A DNA stretch of 64,000 bases from Pseudomonas sp. MWU13-2100 (GTDB taxonomy: Bacteria; Pseudomonadota; Gammaproteobacteria; Pseudomonadales; Pseudomonadaceae). The position numbers were made by a program, and so were the translations under genes. Below are positions 17,528 through 26,378 of the stretch, piece by piece (position 1 is the stretch's first letter; each line of letters begins with the position of its first letter). The DNA lies in NCBI RefSeq assembly GCF_023242365.1, contig NZ_JALLIX010000007.1:62001-126000 (forward strand), read 5' to 3'. The notes below the pieces were generated by a model that was not told the origin of the DNA, did not search any database, and saw only the letters and a list, made by a program, of their open reading frames with translations.

Positions 17528-19201
17528 TCAATCTTCGCGGTAGCGACGCAGCTTGAGCTGCTTGCCAGCCACGCGGGTGTCTTTCAGCTTGGTCAGCAGA
17601 CGCTCCAGACCATCTTCCGGCAGTTCCACCAGGCTGAAGCTGTCGCGCACCTGAATGCGACCGATCGCTTCACGCGCCAGGCCACCTTCGTTGAGGATGG
17701 CGCCCAGCAGGTTCTTGGCGGCGATACCGTCACGCGCACCCAGCGCGGTACGGCAGCGGGCACGACCTTCGGCCAATGGCACCGGTGCACGACGCTCACG
17801 ATCGCTACGCTCAGGACGGTCACCGGAACGCTCCGGACGATCGCCACGCGGCGCATTGTTCGGCACCAGCGGACGCTCTTTCTCGATCGCCGCCAGGGTC
17901 AGCGCCTGGCCATTGGTGGCCTTGCGCAGCAGGGCCGCGGCCAGGGCGCGCGGGCTGCAACCGATGTCGGCGGTCAGGCGATCCAGCAGTTCACCGTGGG
18001 TCGACTCGGCATCGGCGACCAGTGGCGACAGGCTGTTGGTCAGTTTCTTGATGCGCGCATCGAGAACAGCCTGGGCATCCGGCAGGCGGACTTCGGCAAC
18101 CTTCTGACCGGTCACACGCTCGATCACCTGCAGCATGCGGCGCTCACGCGGCGTCACCAGCAACAGCGCACGACCTTCACGACCGGCACGGCCGGTACGA
18201 CCGATACGGTGCACGTAGGACTCTGGATCGTACGGCATGTCGACGTTGAACACGTGGGTGATACGCGGAACGTCCAGGCCACGGGCGGCAACGTCGGTCG
18301 CCACAACGATGTCCAGACGGCCATCCTTGAGGGAGTCGATCACGCGCTCACGCTGGTTCTGGGCGATGTCACCGTTCAGCGCAGCGGCTTTGTAGCCTTT
18401 GGCTTCCAGGGCACTGGCCAGGTCCAGGGTCGCTTGCTTGGTGCGCACGAACATGATCAGGGCGTCGAAATCCTCGACTTCCAGCAGGCTCAGCACAGCC
18501 GAGGTCTTCTGGTCGGCGTGAACCAACAGGTGAGCTTGTTCGATCGCGGTAACGGTCTGGGTCTTGGTCTGGATCTTGACGTGTTGCGGATCGCGCAAAT
18601 GGCGTTCGGCAATGGCGCGGATCGACTGCGGCAGGGTCGCCGAGAACAAAACGGTCTGACGGGTTGCCGGCAAGGACTTGAAGATGACTTCCAGGTCGTC
18701 CATGAAGCCGAGCTTGAGCATTTCGTCCGCTTCATCGAGAACCAGGTGGTTCACGGTGGCGAGGACTTTTTCGTCACGACGCAGGTGGTCACACAGACGG
18801 CCCGGAGTGGCGACAACAATCTGTGCGCCATTACGGATTGCTTTCAGTTGTGGGCCCATGGGCGCGCCGCCGTAAACGGCCACAACGGTAACGCCCGGCA
18901 TTTGCTTGGCGTAGGTTTCGAAAGCGGTTGCTACTTGCAACGCCAACTCACGGGTTGGCGCCAGGATCAGGGCTTGCGGTTCGCGCTTAGCAGGATCGAT
19001 ACGATGCAGGATCGGCAGGGCGAACGCTGCGGTTTTACCCGTACCGGTTTGCGCCTGGCCAATCATGTCGTGGCCGGCCATGATGATCGGGATCGATTGC
19101 TGCTGGATAGCCGAAGGCTCTTCGTAGCCTGTCGCGGTGACGGCTGCAAGAATATTCGGATTAAGATTAAAAGCGGCGAAGCCGCCGATTTCCTGGGTCA
19201 T
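17528..19201 (-). CDS. deaD: DEAD-box ATP-dependent RNA helicase (DeaD/CsdA type)
   Basis: The protein has 557 residues from the ATG at 19201 (MTQEIGGFAAFNLNPNILAA). Motifs are Q-motif EPSAIQQQSIP, I AQTGTGKT, II DEAD, III SAT and VI HRIGRTGRAGR. After the two RecA domains come an Arg/Glu-rich linker (GDRPERSGDRPERSDRERR) and a DbpA-type RNA-binding domain (about 480-557). The family unwinds structured RNA during ribosome assembly and cold adaptation. The region upstream is a long leader. Confidence 0.92.
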   Translation of the reverse strand: MTQEIGGFAAFNLNPNILAAVTATGYEEPSAIQQQSIPIIMAGHDMIGQAQTGTGKTAAFALPILHRIDPAKREPQALILAPTRELALQVATAFETYAKQMPGVTVVAVYGGAPMGPQLKAIRNGAQIVVATPGRLCDHLRRDEKVLATVNHLVLDEADEMLKLGFMDDLEVIFKSLPATRQTVLFSATLPQSIRAIAERHLRDPQHVKIQTKTQTVTAIEQAHLLVHADQKTSAVLSLLEVEDFDALIMFVRTKQATLDLASALEAKGYKAAALNGDIAQNQRERVIDSLKDGRLDIVVATDVAARGLDVPRITHVFNVDMPYDPESYVHRIGRTGRAGREGRALLLVTPRERRMLQVIERVTGQKVAEVRLPDAQAVLDARIKKLTNSLSPLVADAESTHGELLDRLTADIGCSPRALAAALLRKATNGQALTLAAIEKERPLVPNNAPRGDRPERSGDRPERSDRERRAPVPLAEGRARCRTALGARDGIAAKNLLGAILNEGGLAREAIGRIQVRDSFSLVELPEDGLERLLTKLKDTRVAGKQLKLRRYRED

Positions 19202-19423
19202 GGGTCTGCCTCTAAGTGCATCCGCAAAGACCCATGCTCCAAAGCTGCGCATGCCTTGTAAGACTCTGAGAGTCACCCTGGCAGCTTTGTCGGCGGGGAT
19301 TTGCGAAAACGATTGAATGAAAGAATCGTCAAGGATAGTCCGCATGGCGGACAGCAGCCGAAGCTGACTTCGGGGAATTGCATTACCTAAACGCGGCCCG
19401 GTTAAAGGCCGGCGCGCACTATA
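19202..19423 (-). promoter_or_regulatory. Long 5' leader and probable promoter of the DEAD-box helicase gene
   Basis: On the minus strand TATAGT (complement at 19418-19423) in GGTATAGTGCGCGCC is a good -10 element, which would leave an untranslated leader of roughly 210 bases. Long structured leaders are usual for cold-shock helicase genes. The frame is open through the leader, but the peptide there lacks family similarity. Confidence 0.4.
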
Positions 19424-19614
19424 CCGGAATTGGTGAAAAAAGGGAGATTTATTTATCTGGAAATGCTGCTGCACGCCTCTCTATGGCGGGCTTTACAGAT
19501 AACCGAGTAAAGGTTTGCCTCTGGCCCACCTTGCCGGGTGGGCCTGCCGACTTAAACGGTTCACTCGTCGGAATCTGCCAATGAACCTCAAGCGATCTCC
19601 AGAGCGCCATAAAA

Positions 19615-19707
19615 CCTGTAGGAGCCGGTTTGCTGGCGATCGCGTTTCTCCAGGCACCGGCGATGTCGACTGGCGGATCGCATCGCCAGCAAGCCGGTTC
19701 CTACAGG
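19615..19707. repeat. REP doublet (inverted pair)
   Basis: CCTGTAGGAGCCGGTTTGCT and its near-complement AGCAAGCCGGTTCCTACAGG form the ends of a 93-base inverted pair. The remaining 19424-19614 shows no gene. Confidence 0.8.
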
Positions 19708-19720
19708 TCGTTGTCCGTCT

Positions 19721-20629
19721 TCAGATCCGGGTGGCGAACAAGGCCTGATGCACCCGGCACTGCTCGGCCGTGAGCATGAACACGCCATGCCCGCCGCGCT
19801 CGAAGTCCAGCCAGGCAAAGTCCACCTCGGGGTACAACGCCTCGACATGCACCTGGCTGTTACCGACCTCGACAATCAACAAGCCCTTCTCGGTCAGATG
19901 ATCCGCCGCCTCGGCCAGCATCCGCCGTACCAGGTTCAGGCCGTCTTCGCCGCAGGCCAGGCCCAGCTCGGGTTCGTGCTGGTATTCCTGCGGCATGTCG
20001 GCGAAATCCTCGGCATCCACATAAGGAGGATTGGAGACGATCAGGTCGAAACGCTGGCCGGGCAGGCCGTCGAAGCCATCGCCCTGGACCGTGAACACCC
20101 GCTCGTCGACGCCATGGCGCTCGATATTCCGATTAGCCACTTCCAGTGCTTCGAAAGACAGGTCGGCCAACACCACTTCCGCCTGCTGGAATTCATAGGC
20201 ACAGGCGATGCCGATGCAGCCGGAGCCGGTGCACAGGTCGAGAATCCGCGCCGGCTCGTTCGCCAGCCAGGGGGCGAAGCGACTTTCGATCAACTCGCCA
20301 ATCGGCGAACGCGGAATCAGCACCCGCTCATCGACGATAAACGACATGCCGCAGAACCACGCCTCGCCCAGCAGGTAGGCGGTGGGCACGCGGTCTTCGA
20401 TACGCCGCTTGAGCAAGTGTTGCACGTGGCTCAGCTCGTCGTCTTCCAGGCGGCAGTCGAGGTAGCTGTCGGCGATTTCCCAAGGCAGATGCAAGGCCCC
20501 CAGCACCAACTGACGCGCCTCGTCCCAGGCATTGTCGGTACCATGACCGAAAAACAGATCCGCGCCATGAAAGCGGCTGACAGCCCAACGAATATGGTCG
20601 CGCAGCGTGCGCAGGCGGGAAGTGATCAC
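19721..20629 (-). CDS. prmB: 50S ribosomal protein L3 N5-glutamine methyltransferase PrmB
   Basis: The protein has 302 residues from the GTG at 20629, which has AGGAG nine bases upstream; the more distal ATG lacks this. Motif I is [15 protein letters not shown] and the catalytic loop is NPPY ([12 protein letters not shown]), the mark of glutamine N5-methyltransferases. An N-terminal helical domain (about 1-95) recognises the L3 substrate in relatives. Confidence 0.93.
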   Translation of the reverse strand: MITSRLRTLRDHIRWAVSRFHGADLFFGHGTDNAWDEARQLVLGALHLPWEIADSYLDCRLEDDELSHVQHLLKRRIEDRVPTAYLLGEAWFCGMSFIVDERVLIPRSPIGELIESRFAPWLANEPARILDLCTGSGCIGIACAYEFQQAEVVLADLSFEALEVANRNIERHGVDERVFTVQGDGFDGLPGQRFDLIVSNPPYVDAEDFADMPQEYQHEPELGLACGEDGLNLVRRMLAEAADHLTEKGLLIVEVGNSQVHVEALYPEVDFAWLDFERGGHGVFMLTAEQCRVHQALFATRI

Positions 20630-20850
20630 GGGGATAGGCTCCTGAAAAAAACGACGGGCGATTCTAACAGCCAAACCGCTACCCGGCGAAAATAAGGCCA
20701 AAAGACATCATCGAGCGTCGTTTCGGGTGCGGGCAAACAACCCTTGACACGGCTACAGCCCAATAACCACGCCGCCTGCACGGGTTGCGATTCACATACG
20801 CGCTCAGCCGGAGGACAATGCGGTAAAAGCCCCACTCAAAGGAGCCCCGA

Positions 20851-21444
20851 ATGTCCGTTCCAAAGACGATGTTTCAACTCAGCGGCCGTGGTTATGCGGC
20901 CGCCAATCTGAGCCATGCCAGCCTGTTGATCATCGACGCCCAGAAAGAATATCTCAGTGGCCCGCTGGCCTTGTCCGGCATGGACACTGCCGTCGACAAT
21001 ATCAAGCAATTGGTTGCCGCCGCCCGCCAAGCCGGACGCCCCATCGTGCACATCCGTCACCTGGGCACCGTGGGCGGCCTGTTCGACCCCCAGGGCGAGC
21101 GCGGCGAGTTCATTCCAGGACTGGAGCCCCAGGGCGACGAAACCCTGATCGGCAAGCTGCTGCCCAGCGCCTTTCACGGCACCGGCCTGGAGAAACACCT
21201 GCAGGAACTCGGCTCCCTGGACCTGATCGTCTGCGGTTTCATGAGCCACTCCAGCGTCAGCACCACGGTGCGGGCGGCCAAGAACCTGGGCTTCCGCTGC
21301 ACCCTGGTGGAAGATGCCTGCGCGACCCGCGACCTGCCCTACAAAGGTGAAGTCATCAGCGCCGCCCAGGTCCAGCGTACCGAGATGGCGATCATGGCGG
21401 ACAACTTCGCCACCCTCGCCCAGACCAAAGACCTGATCGGCTAG
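20851..21444 (+). CDS. Isochorismatase-family hydrolase with Ser at the usual Cys position
   Basis: This 197-residue alpha/beta hydrolase of the isochorismatase/nicotinamidase superfamily has the catalytic Asp in LLIIDAQKEY. The nucleophile region reads GFMSHSSVSTTVRAA. In cysteine hydrolases the pattern is G-x-x-T-x-x-C-V, so Ser replaces the catalytic Cys here. True isochorismatases also lack this Cys. The substrate is unknown; automatic names such as cysteine hydrolase should be treated with care. GGAG at the proper distance supports the ATG at 20851. Confidence 0.8.
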   Translation: MSVPKTMFQLSGRGYAAANLSHASLLIIDAQKEYLSGPLALSGMDTAVDNIKQLVAAARQAGRPIVHIRHLGTVGGLFDPQGERGEFIPGLEPQGDETLIGKLLPSAFHGTGLEKHLQELGSLDLIVCGFMSHSSVSTTVRAAKNLGFRCTLVEDACATRDLPYKGEVISAAQVQRTEMAIMADNFATLAQTKDLIG

Positions 21445-21582
21445 CCGCTGCGATGGGCTGTCCTGACGACCGCCCATCCATTACTCCAGTCAATTGCGTC
21501 TCATTTTCCGATTTCCCGGACGCATCAGGAACAAGCCGACCATCTCTCGGTCGAAGGGCCGATACTCATAGAGGAAATCGGA

Positions 21583-21903
21583 ATGAAGATATCCGATGGT
21601 TTTGACGCTCGCCGCCTGCGCCCCCGGGGCCGGAGCACCTGGGGTTCGCGCTTGAGCGCTGCAATTGCGGCACTGTTGGCCACCCTCGGGGTGTTGCTGG
21701 TGATGGCTGGCGCGGCCAGTCTGCTCGGCCACGCGCCGGCACTGGGGGATTTGAATGCCACGCCGACCGGTTCAGCGGTGGTCTTGGGCGTGGGCGTGCT
21801 GACGCTCTGGTTCGGGGTCTGGCTGTGGCGCCGCAGTCGGCGGCGGATGCGCCGCGGCCACGGGCTGAACATCGCTCCCCACCTGATGAAAAAGCACGAC
21901 TGA
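21583..21903 (+). CDS. Small membrane protein of unknown function
   Basis: This 106-residue protein has two predicted helices, about 25-48 (LSAAIAALLATLGVLLVMAG) and 64-82 (SAVVLGVGVLTLWFGVWLW), with basic ends (RRSRRRMRRGHG). The second helix and the following Arg-rich tail suggest both termini face the cytoplasm. I do not recognise the family. A GAGG-type ribosome site precedes the ATG. Confidence 0.6.
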   Translation: MKISDGFDARRLRPRGRSTWGSRLSAAIAALLATLGVLLVMAGAASLLGHAPALGDLNATPTGSAVVLGVGVLTLWFGVWLWRRSRRRMRRGHGLNIAPHLMKKHD

Positions 21904-21979
21904 TCAAGCACCTGCGTGCAATCGGCTGTGACGACACCCCGGGGACTTGGGTAAACTGCCAGGCCCTGCGGAGGCTGAC

Positions 21980-22537
21980 ATGCAAGACGACGACTTTTCC
22001 CTGTTCAAAAGCGAGATCCGTGGCGTCAAGCCGATCAAGCATGACCGCGCCGATACCGGCAAGCCCAAGTCCGACCGCGCGCAGCTGGCCAAGCTGCGCC
22101 AGGCGGCCACGGTGCGGGTGCAGGACACCGCGGTGGACGGGCTGTCCGACCAGTTCGTCATCGACGTCGGACCGGAAGACGACCTGCACTGGGCCCGCGA
22201 CGGGGTCCAGGAAAGCCAGATGCGCAAGCTCAAGATCGGCCAGATCCCGTTCGAAGGCAGCCTCGACCTGCACGGCATGAGCGTGGAAAAAGCCCGGGAA
22301 ACCCTCTGGGCCTTTCTCGCCGAGGCGACCAAGTTCGAGATCCGCTGCGTGCGCGTCACCCACGGCAAGGCGGTGCGCCTGGACGGCAAGCGGCCGATGA
22401 TCAAGAGCCACGTCAACACCTGGCTGCGCCAGCACGCCCAAGTCCTGGGTTTCACCTCCTGCCAGCCGAAACATGGCGGCGCGGGCGCGGTGTATGTAAT
22501 GCTCAAGCGGACCATGATGGAAGGTCGCGACGAGTAA
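21980..22537 (+). CDS. smrA: Smr-domain protein SmrA (MutS2 C-terminal-like endonuclease family)
   Basis: The protein has 185 residues from the ATG at 21980 (GGAGG nearby). The Smr domain (about 90-180) shows the LDLHGMSVEKARETLWAFL and VTHGKAVRLDG motifs. Smr domains cut DNA or RNA; stand-alone members act on RNA in ribosome rescue or on branched DNA. It sits just before folE. Confidence 0.88.
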   Translation: MQDDDFSLFKSEIRGVKPIKHDRADTGKPKSDRAQLAKLRQAATVRVQDTAVDGLSDQFVIDVGPEDDLHWARDGVQESQMRKLKIGQIPFEGSLDLHGMSVEKARETLWAFLAEATKFEIRCVRVTHGKAVRLDGKRPMIKSHVNTWLRQHAQVLGFTSCQPKHGGAGAVYVMLKRTMMEGRDE

Positions 22538-22559
22538 CCGGACTGTCATCGAATTTGCA

Positions 22560-22576
22560 GGCGGCTGCCAGCCGCC
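22560..22576 (+). terminator. GC-rich hairpin after smrA
   Basis: A perfect 7-bp stem, GGCGGCT / AGCCGCC, with a 3-base loop is followed by a weakly T-rich stretch. It may be a weak terminator or attenuator between smrA and folE. Confidence 0.4.
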
Positions 22577-22615
22577 GTATCCTTGTTCTTTGCGTAAACT
22601 CCCACAGGTAGCTTC

Positions 22616-23161
22616 ATGTCCCTGGAACAGAATTACACCGAGATCCTCGGCCAACTCGGCGAGGACGTCTCCCGCGAGGGTCTGCTCGACACACCCAAGC
22701 GCGCCGCCAAAGCCATGCAGTACCTTTGCCGCGGTTACGAACAGAGCCTGGAAGAAGTCACCAACGGTGCCTTGTTCAGCTCTGACAACAGCGAAATGGT
22801 GTTGGTCAAGGACATCGAGCTTTACTCGTTGTGCGAACACCACCTCCTACCCTTTATCGGCAAGGCCCACGTGGCCTACATCCCGAGTGGCAAGGTGCTG
22901 GGCCTGTCCAAGGTCGCGCGCATTGTCGACATGTACGCCCGCCGCTTGCAGATCCAGGAAAACCTCAGCCGCCAGATCGCCGACGCGGTCCAGCAGGTGA
23001 CCGGTGCCCTGGGGGTCGCGGTGGTGATCGAAGCCAAGCACATGTGCATGATGATGCGTGGTGTGGAGAAACAGAATTCGTCGATGATCACCTCGGTGAT
23101 GCTCGGTGAGTTCCGCGAAAACGCCGCGACCCGCAGCGAATTCCTGGCGCTGATCAAGTAA
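22616..23161 (+). CDS. folE: GTP cyclohydrolase I (FolE)
   Basis: This 181-residue protein has the zinc ligands in LCEHHLLPF and in [14 protein letters not shown], and [20 protein letters not shown]. It converts GTP to dihydroneopterin triphosphate, the first step of tetrahydrofolate and pterin synthesis. The zinc Cys residues mark the zinc-dependent FolE1 type. Confidence 0.95.
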   Translation: MSLEQNYTEILGQLGEDVSREGLLDTPKRAAKAMQYLCRGYEQSLEEVTNGALFSSDNSEMVLVKDIELYSLCEHHLLPFIGKAHVAYIPSGKVLGLSKVARIVDMYARRLQIQENLSRQIADAVQQVTGALGVAVVIEAKHMCMMMRGVEKQNSSMITSVMLGEFRENAATRSEFLALIK

Positions 23162-23190
23162 GTCCTGATGCAGTAGCGGTGAGAGGGCTG

Positions 23191-23490
23191 CCTGCGTGGG
23201 GACTGTGCTCGTGTGGAAGCGGTATTTGTGCGGGAACAATGCTTGTGTGAGAGCGGTGTTGGTGGGGGAACAATGCTTGTGTGGGAGCGGTGCTTGTGTG
23301 GGAGCGGTGCTTGCCCGCGAAGCTTTTAGCGGCCTCACGGGCCTCTTCGCGCGCAAGCTGCGCTCCCACACAAACGGCGCTCCCACATCAACACCGCTCC
23401 CACACAAACGGCTCTCCCACACAAGCTCAACCCCCGAAATTTCGCTCCCACACAAGCACCACTCCCACAAATTTCGCTCTCACCCAAGCA
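23191..23490. repeat. Expanded REP with serial GTGTGGGAGCGGTGCTTG units
   Basis: A REP core (TTGCCCGCGAAGCTTTTAGC ... CTCTTCGCGCGCAAG, about 23310-23365) is flanked on the left by five to six degenerate copies of GTGTGGGAGCGGTGCTT. On the right it is flanked by a similar number of copies of its complement (GCTCCCACACAA). The whole is a large imperfect palindrome filling the folE-glutaredoxin gap. There are no spacers and no cas genes. Confidence 0.8.
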
Positions 23491-23549
23491 GCGCGCCCGC
23501 CACTATCAGGTAAGCTGCCCCCCTTCTCCACCGCCCGCGAGGCTATCCC

Positions 23550-23921
23550 GTGTTCGTCAAAGCACTTCGAGTCGGCCTGGGCCAACTCATCATCTTCATC
23601 GATTTCCTCACCCGCCCGAGCAAGCAAAAGCGCTCCGCGCCAGACCAGGCCAAGGTCGATGCCGCGGCCCGGGAGCTGACCCTGTATCAGTTCCACGCCT
23701 GCCCGTTCTGCGTAAAAACCCGCCGCACCCTGCGCCGGCTCAATGTACCGGTGGCCCTGCGCGACGCAAAGAACAACGAACAGGATCGCCAGACCCTGCT
23801 CGAGCAAGGCGGCAAGATCAAGGTGCCCTGCCTGCGCATCGAAGAAAACGGCCAGACCACCTGGATGTACGAGTCCAAGGTGATCATCGATTATCTGCAG
23901 AAGCGTTTTGCCGCGGCCTGA
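23550..23921 (+). CDS. Glutaredoxin/GST N-terminal-like thiol protein
   Basis: This 123-residue protein has an N-terminal hydrophobic helix (about 3-22, LRVGLGQLIIFIDFLTRP) followed by a thioredoxin-fold domain with CPFC (HACPFCVKTRRTLRRL) and a cis-Pro region KVPCLRI. The redox motif suggests a glutaredoxin-like reductase tethered to the membrane. The substrate is unknown. Confidence 0.85.
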   Translation: MFVKALRVGLGQLIIFIDFLTRPSKQKRSAPDQAKVDAAARELTLYQFHACPFCVKTRRTLRRLNVPVALRDAKNNEQDRQTLLEQGGKIKVPCLRIEENGQTTWMYESKVIIDYLQKRFAAA

Positions 23922-23933
23922 AGCAGGGCGCCT

Positions 23934-24329
23934 TTAATTGCGGCAGCCGTTGGTTTCATCCCGGCATTCGGTATAAGCCTTCAACTGTGCCGCACGCTGC
24001 CTGGTCAGTTCAGTCTTGCACTGCAGATCAAGCAGCGGCCAGATTGAACCGCCGTCCGCCGGTTCGCCATTGCGATACAGGCAATCGGCGTCACGAAAAG
24101 CCAGCCACTTGCGCTGCGCCTCCTTGAGCGCGGCCTTGTTGGCCGGGTTCTTCAGGTAGCCCATCTGGGTCTTGTAGTACGTGTTCAGGTCGTTGTCGGC
24201 CTGCTTGAATTCCTTGCCCGCGCATTCATTCATCGACGCCTGACTGGCATCGCAGTTATCGGCCGCTTGCGCGCCCGTGGCCAGGCCGAGAACCCCCAGC
24301 GCAAAAAAAGCCAACATGGGATAACTCAT
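23934..24329 (-). CDS. Secreted LprI-like protein (DUF1311)
   Basis: The protein has 131 residues from the ATG at 24329. A signal peptide (MLAFFALGVLGLATGAQAA) is followed by a Cys-containing helical domain with the LprI hallmark QRKWLAFRDADCLYRNGE. Family members include a lysozyme inhibitor lipoprotein; this copy has an ordinary signal peptide and no lipobox. A periplasmic location is inferred. Confidence 0.82.
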   Translation of the reverse strand: MSYPMLAFFALGVLGLATGAQAADNCDASQASMNECAGKEFKQADNDLNTYYKTQMGYLKNPANKAALKEAQRKWLAFRDADCLYRNGEPADGGSIWPLLDLQCKTELTRQRAAQLKAYTECRDETNGCRN

Positions 24330-24369
24330 GCGGTATTCCTTGTTCGATGAATAAACAGATGACTTACCT

Positions 24370-24463
24370 CCTGTAGGGGTCGGCTTGCTGGTGATTGCGA
24401 GCTGACAACCGGCATCTCTGTCGCCTGACAATCCACTATCGCCAACAAGCCGGCTCCTACGGG
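24370..24463. repeat. REP-type inverted pair
   Basis: CTGTAGGGGTCGGCTTGCTG and its near-complement AACAAGCCGGCTCCTACGG flank a 50-base centre. Confidence 0.7.
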
Positions 24464-24506
24464 GAGGGTTTGCGTCATCCAGAAGCTTGCGTCATACGTC
24501 GGATCG

Positions 24507-25109
24507 TCAATCCAGCATGCCGACATGCTTCGGATGGCTGGCCACCCGCCGCAGCCAGGCCTGGATACCCGGGTAGTCGCTCAGGTCGAAGCCGCCCTGA
24601 TGGGCCACATGGGTATAGGCATACAACGCGATATCAGCGATCGAATAGTGCTCGCCCACCAGGTACGGGGTTTGCTGAAGCTGCTTTTCCATGACCTTCA
24701 GCGCCTTGTGCCCACGCTTCTGCAGCTTGAGGTATTCCTCGCGACGCTCCTCCGGCAAGCCCAGGTAGAACTCGATAAAGCGTGCCACCGCGATATAGGG
24801 TTCGTGGCTGTACTGCTCGAAGAACTGCCATTGCAGCACCTGGGTGCGCAGGCGCGGCTCGCTGGGCAGGAACTCGCTGCCATCGGCCAGGAAGTTGAGA
24901 ATCGCGTTGGACTCCCACAGGCAGGTGCCGTCTTCCAGCTCCAGCACCGGCACCTTGCCGTTGGGGTTCTTCGCCAGGAACTCCGGGGTCTCGGTGTCAC
25001 CCTTGAGGATGTCCACCGGGTGCCAACGATATTCCTGCCCCAGCAGGTGCAGCATCAACTTGATCTTGTAGCAATTGCCCGACTGGTAATCGCCATAAAC
25101 CTTGTACAT
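24507..25109 (-). CDS. Glutathione S-transferase
   Basis: The protein has 200 residues from the ATG at 25109. The N-terminal thioredoxin-like domain has YQSGNCYKIKLMLHLLG and the cis-Pro segment GKVPVLELEDG followed by ESNAIL, which bind glutathione. The all-helical C-terminal domain follows. Specific substrate unknown. It lies 10 bases downstream of the aminotransferase gene and probably shares its transcript. Confidence 0.9.
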   Translation of the reverse strand: MYKVYGDYQSGNCYKIKLMLHLLGQEYRWHPVDILKGDTETPEFLAKNPNGKVPVLELEDGTCLWESNAILNFLADGSEFLPSEPRLRTQVLQWQFFEQYSHEPYIAVARFIEFYLGLPEERREEYLKLQKRGHKALKVMEKQLQQTPYLVGEHYSIADIALYAYTHVAHQGGFDLSDYPGIQAWLRRVASHPKHVGMLD

Positions 25110-25119
25110 GGCCCTCCCC

Positions 25120-26286
25120 TTAAGCCGCTTGTGCGACCTGTGCATGACGGATGACAGCAGCCAGGCGCTGGAGACCTTCGTCCAGGCGCTCCGGTGCGAT
25201 GTGACTGAAATTAAGACGAAGATTACCCGGATTACACTCCGGTTCGGCAAAAAAAGGTTCACCGGGCATGAATGCCACATCCCGACTCAATGCCTCGGCG
25301 AGCAAGGTACGGGTATCCAGCGGTTGCTTGAGGGTCAACCAGAAGAACAAACCGCCCTGTGGCACCTGCCAATCGGCGAGGTCACCGAAGTGCCGTTCCA
25401 GGGCCTGTTGAAAGGCATCCCGTCGGGCCCGGTAAAAGTCCCGGAGTTGTACCAGGTGCTGGCGATATTTTTCCGTGCCGATCCACTGCAACGCCTGCCA
25501 CTGGCCGATGCGGTTGGTGTGCAGGTCCGCCGACTGCTTGAGCTTGAGCAGATGGGGAAACAGGTCCGGGCTGGCGATCAGGTAGCCGACCCGCAATCCG
25601 GGGGCCAGGGTCTTGGACAGCGTGCCGGTGTAGACCCAGCTGCTGTTGCGCAAACGGCTGACAATCGGCCGGGCGCTGCCGCCGTCATAGGTCAGCTCGC
25701 GATACGGTTCATCTTCGATCAGGGTCACGCCGAACTCGTCGAGCAAGGCGGCGACGGCCTCGCGCTTGGCTTCGCTGTAGCGCACGGCGGACGGATTCTG
25801 GAACGTCGGAATCAGGTAGACGAAGGCCGGCTGGTGGTTTTCCAGGCGCGCACGCAGTTGGGCCAGGTCGGGACCATCCTGCTCCAGCGGAATGCTCAGA
25901 CAGTCGGCGCCGAACAGCTGGAAGATCTGCAACGCGGCAAGATAGGTCGGCCCTTCGAGAAGGATCTCGGTGCCCTTGTCGATATGCAGCTTGGCCACCA
26001 GATCCAGGGTCTGCTGGGAGCCGCTGACCACCAAAACCTGGCTCGCCTGACAGTCGACTCCCAGCGCCCGCGCCTCGGCAGCCAGCACCTCGCGCAGCGC
26101 CGGCTCGCCCTCGCTCATGCCGTACTGGCCGAGGGCGGGCGGCAGGCCCTCCCAGTCCAGGGTCGGTAACATGGCTTCGGATGGCAAGCCGCCAGCAAAG
26201 GACATCACCTCCGGACGCTGGGCGGCCGCTAGGATTTCACGAATCAGGGAGCTTTTCAGACGGATCACGCGTTCGGAGAAGGCCAT
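25120..26286 (-). CDS. PLP-dependent aminotransferase (2-aminoadipate/MocR-type fold I)
   Basis: This 388-residue class I aminotransferase has the PLP lysine in TGTLSKTLAPGLRVGYLIAS. FAGGLPSEAMLP near the N-terminus is typical of LysN/2-aminoadipate and aromatic aminotransferases. It lacks the wGntR DNA-binding domain of MocR regulators. It is divergent from a MarR regulator whose palindromes lie in the shared gap, so control by that regulator is likely. Substrate unknown. Confidence 0.87.
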   Translation of the reverse strand: MAFSERVIRLKSSLIREILAAAQRPEVMSFAGGLPSEAMLPTLDWEGLPPALGQYGMSEGEPALREVLAAEARALGVDCQASQVLVVSGSQQTLDLVAKLHIDKGTEILLEGPTYLAALQIFQLFGADCLSIPLEQDGPDLAQLRARLENHQPAFVYLIPTFQNPSAVRYSEAKREAVAALLDEFGVTLIEDEPYRELTYDGGSARPIVSRLRNSSWVYTGTLSKTLAPGLRVGYLIASPDLFPHLLKLKQSADLHTNRIGQWQALQWIGTEKYRQHLVQLRDFYRARRDAFQQALERHFGDLADWQVPQGGLFFWLTLKQPLDTRTLLAEALSRDVAFMPGEPFFAEPECNPGNLRLNFSHIAPERLDEGLQRLAAVIRHAQVAQAA

Positions 26287-26321
26287 GCGAGGTCACCGGT
26301 AGCTAAGTGAGCGAAAAGTAC

Positions 26322-26378
26322 GTCAAACTGCTTGACCGAAATTACGCCGCCGCGAGCAGATACGTCAATATGCTTGAC
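26322..26378. promoter_or_regulatory. Two tandem GTCAA-N5-TTGAC operators
   Basis: Copies at 26322-26336 (GTCAAACTGCTTGAC) and 26364-26378 (GTCAATATGCTTGAC) have perfect 5-base arms. Their centres are 42 bases apart, close to four helical turns. They lie between the aminotransferase gene and its divergent MarR gene; the second overlaps the MarR start codon. This layout predicts autoregulation and control of the aminotransferase-GST operon. Confidence 0.65.

Noticed and set aside
23191..23490. Possible CRISPR array
   Set aside because: Units are degenerate and inverted around a REP core, with no regular spacers and no cas genes.
26307..26369. GTG start at 26307 for the MarR regulator
   Set aside because: It would put both operators inside the coding sequence and has only a weak ribosome site; the ATG at 26370 gives the usual length.
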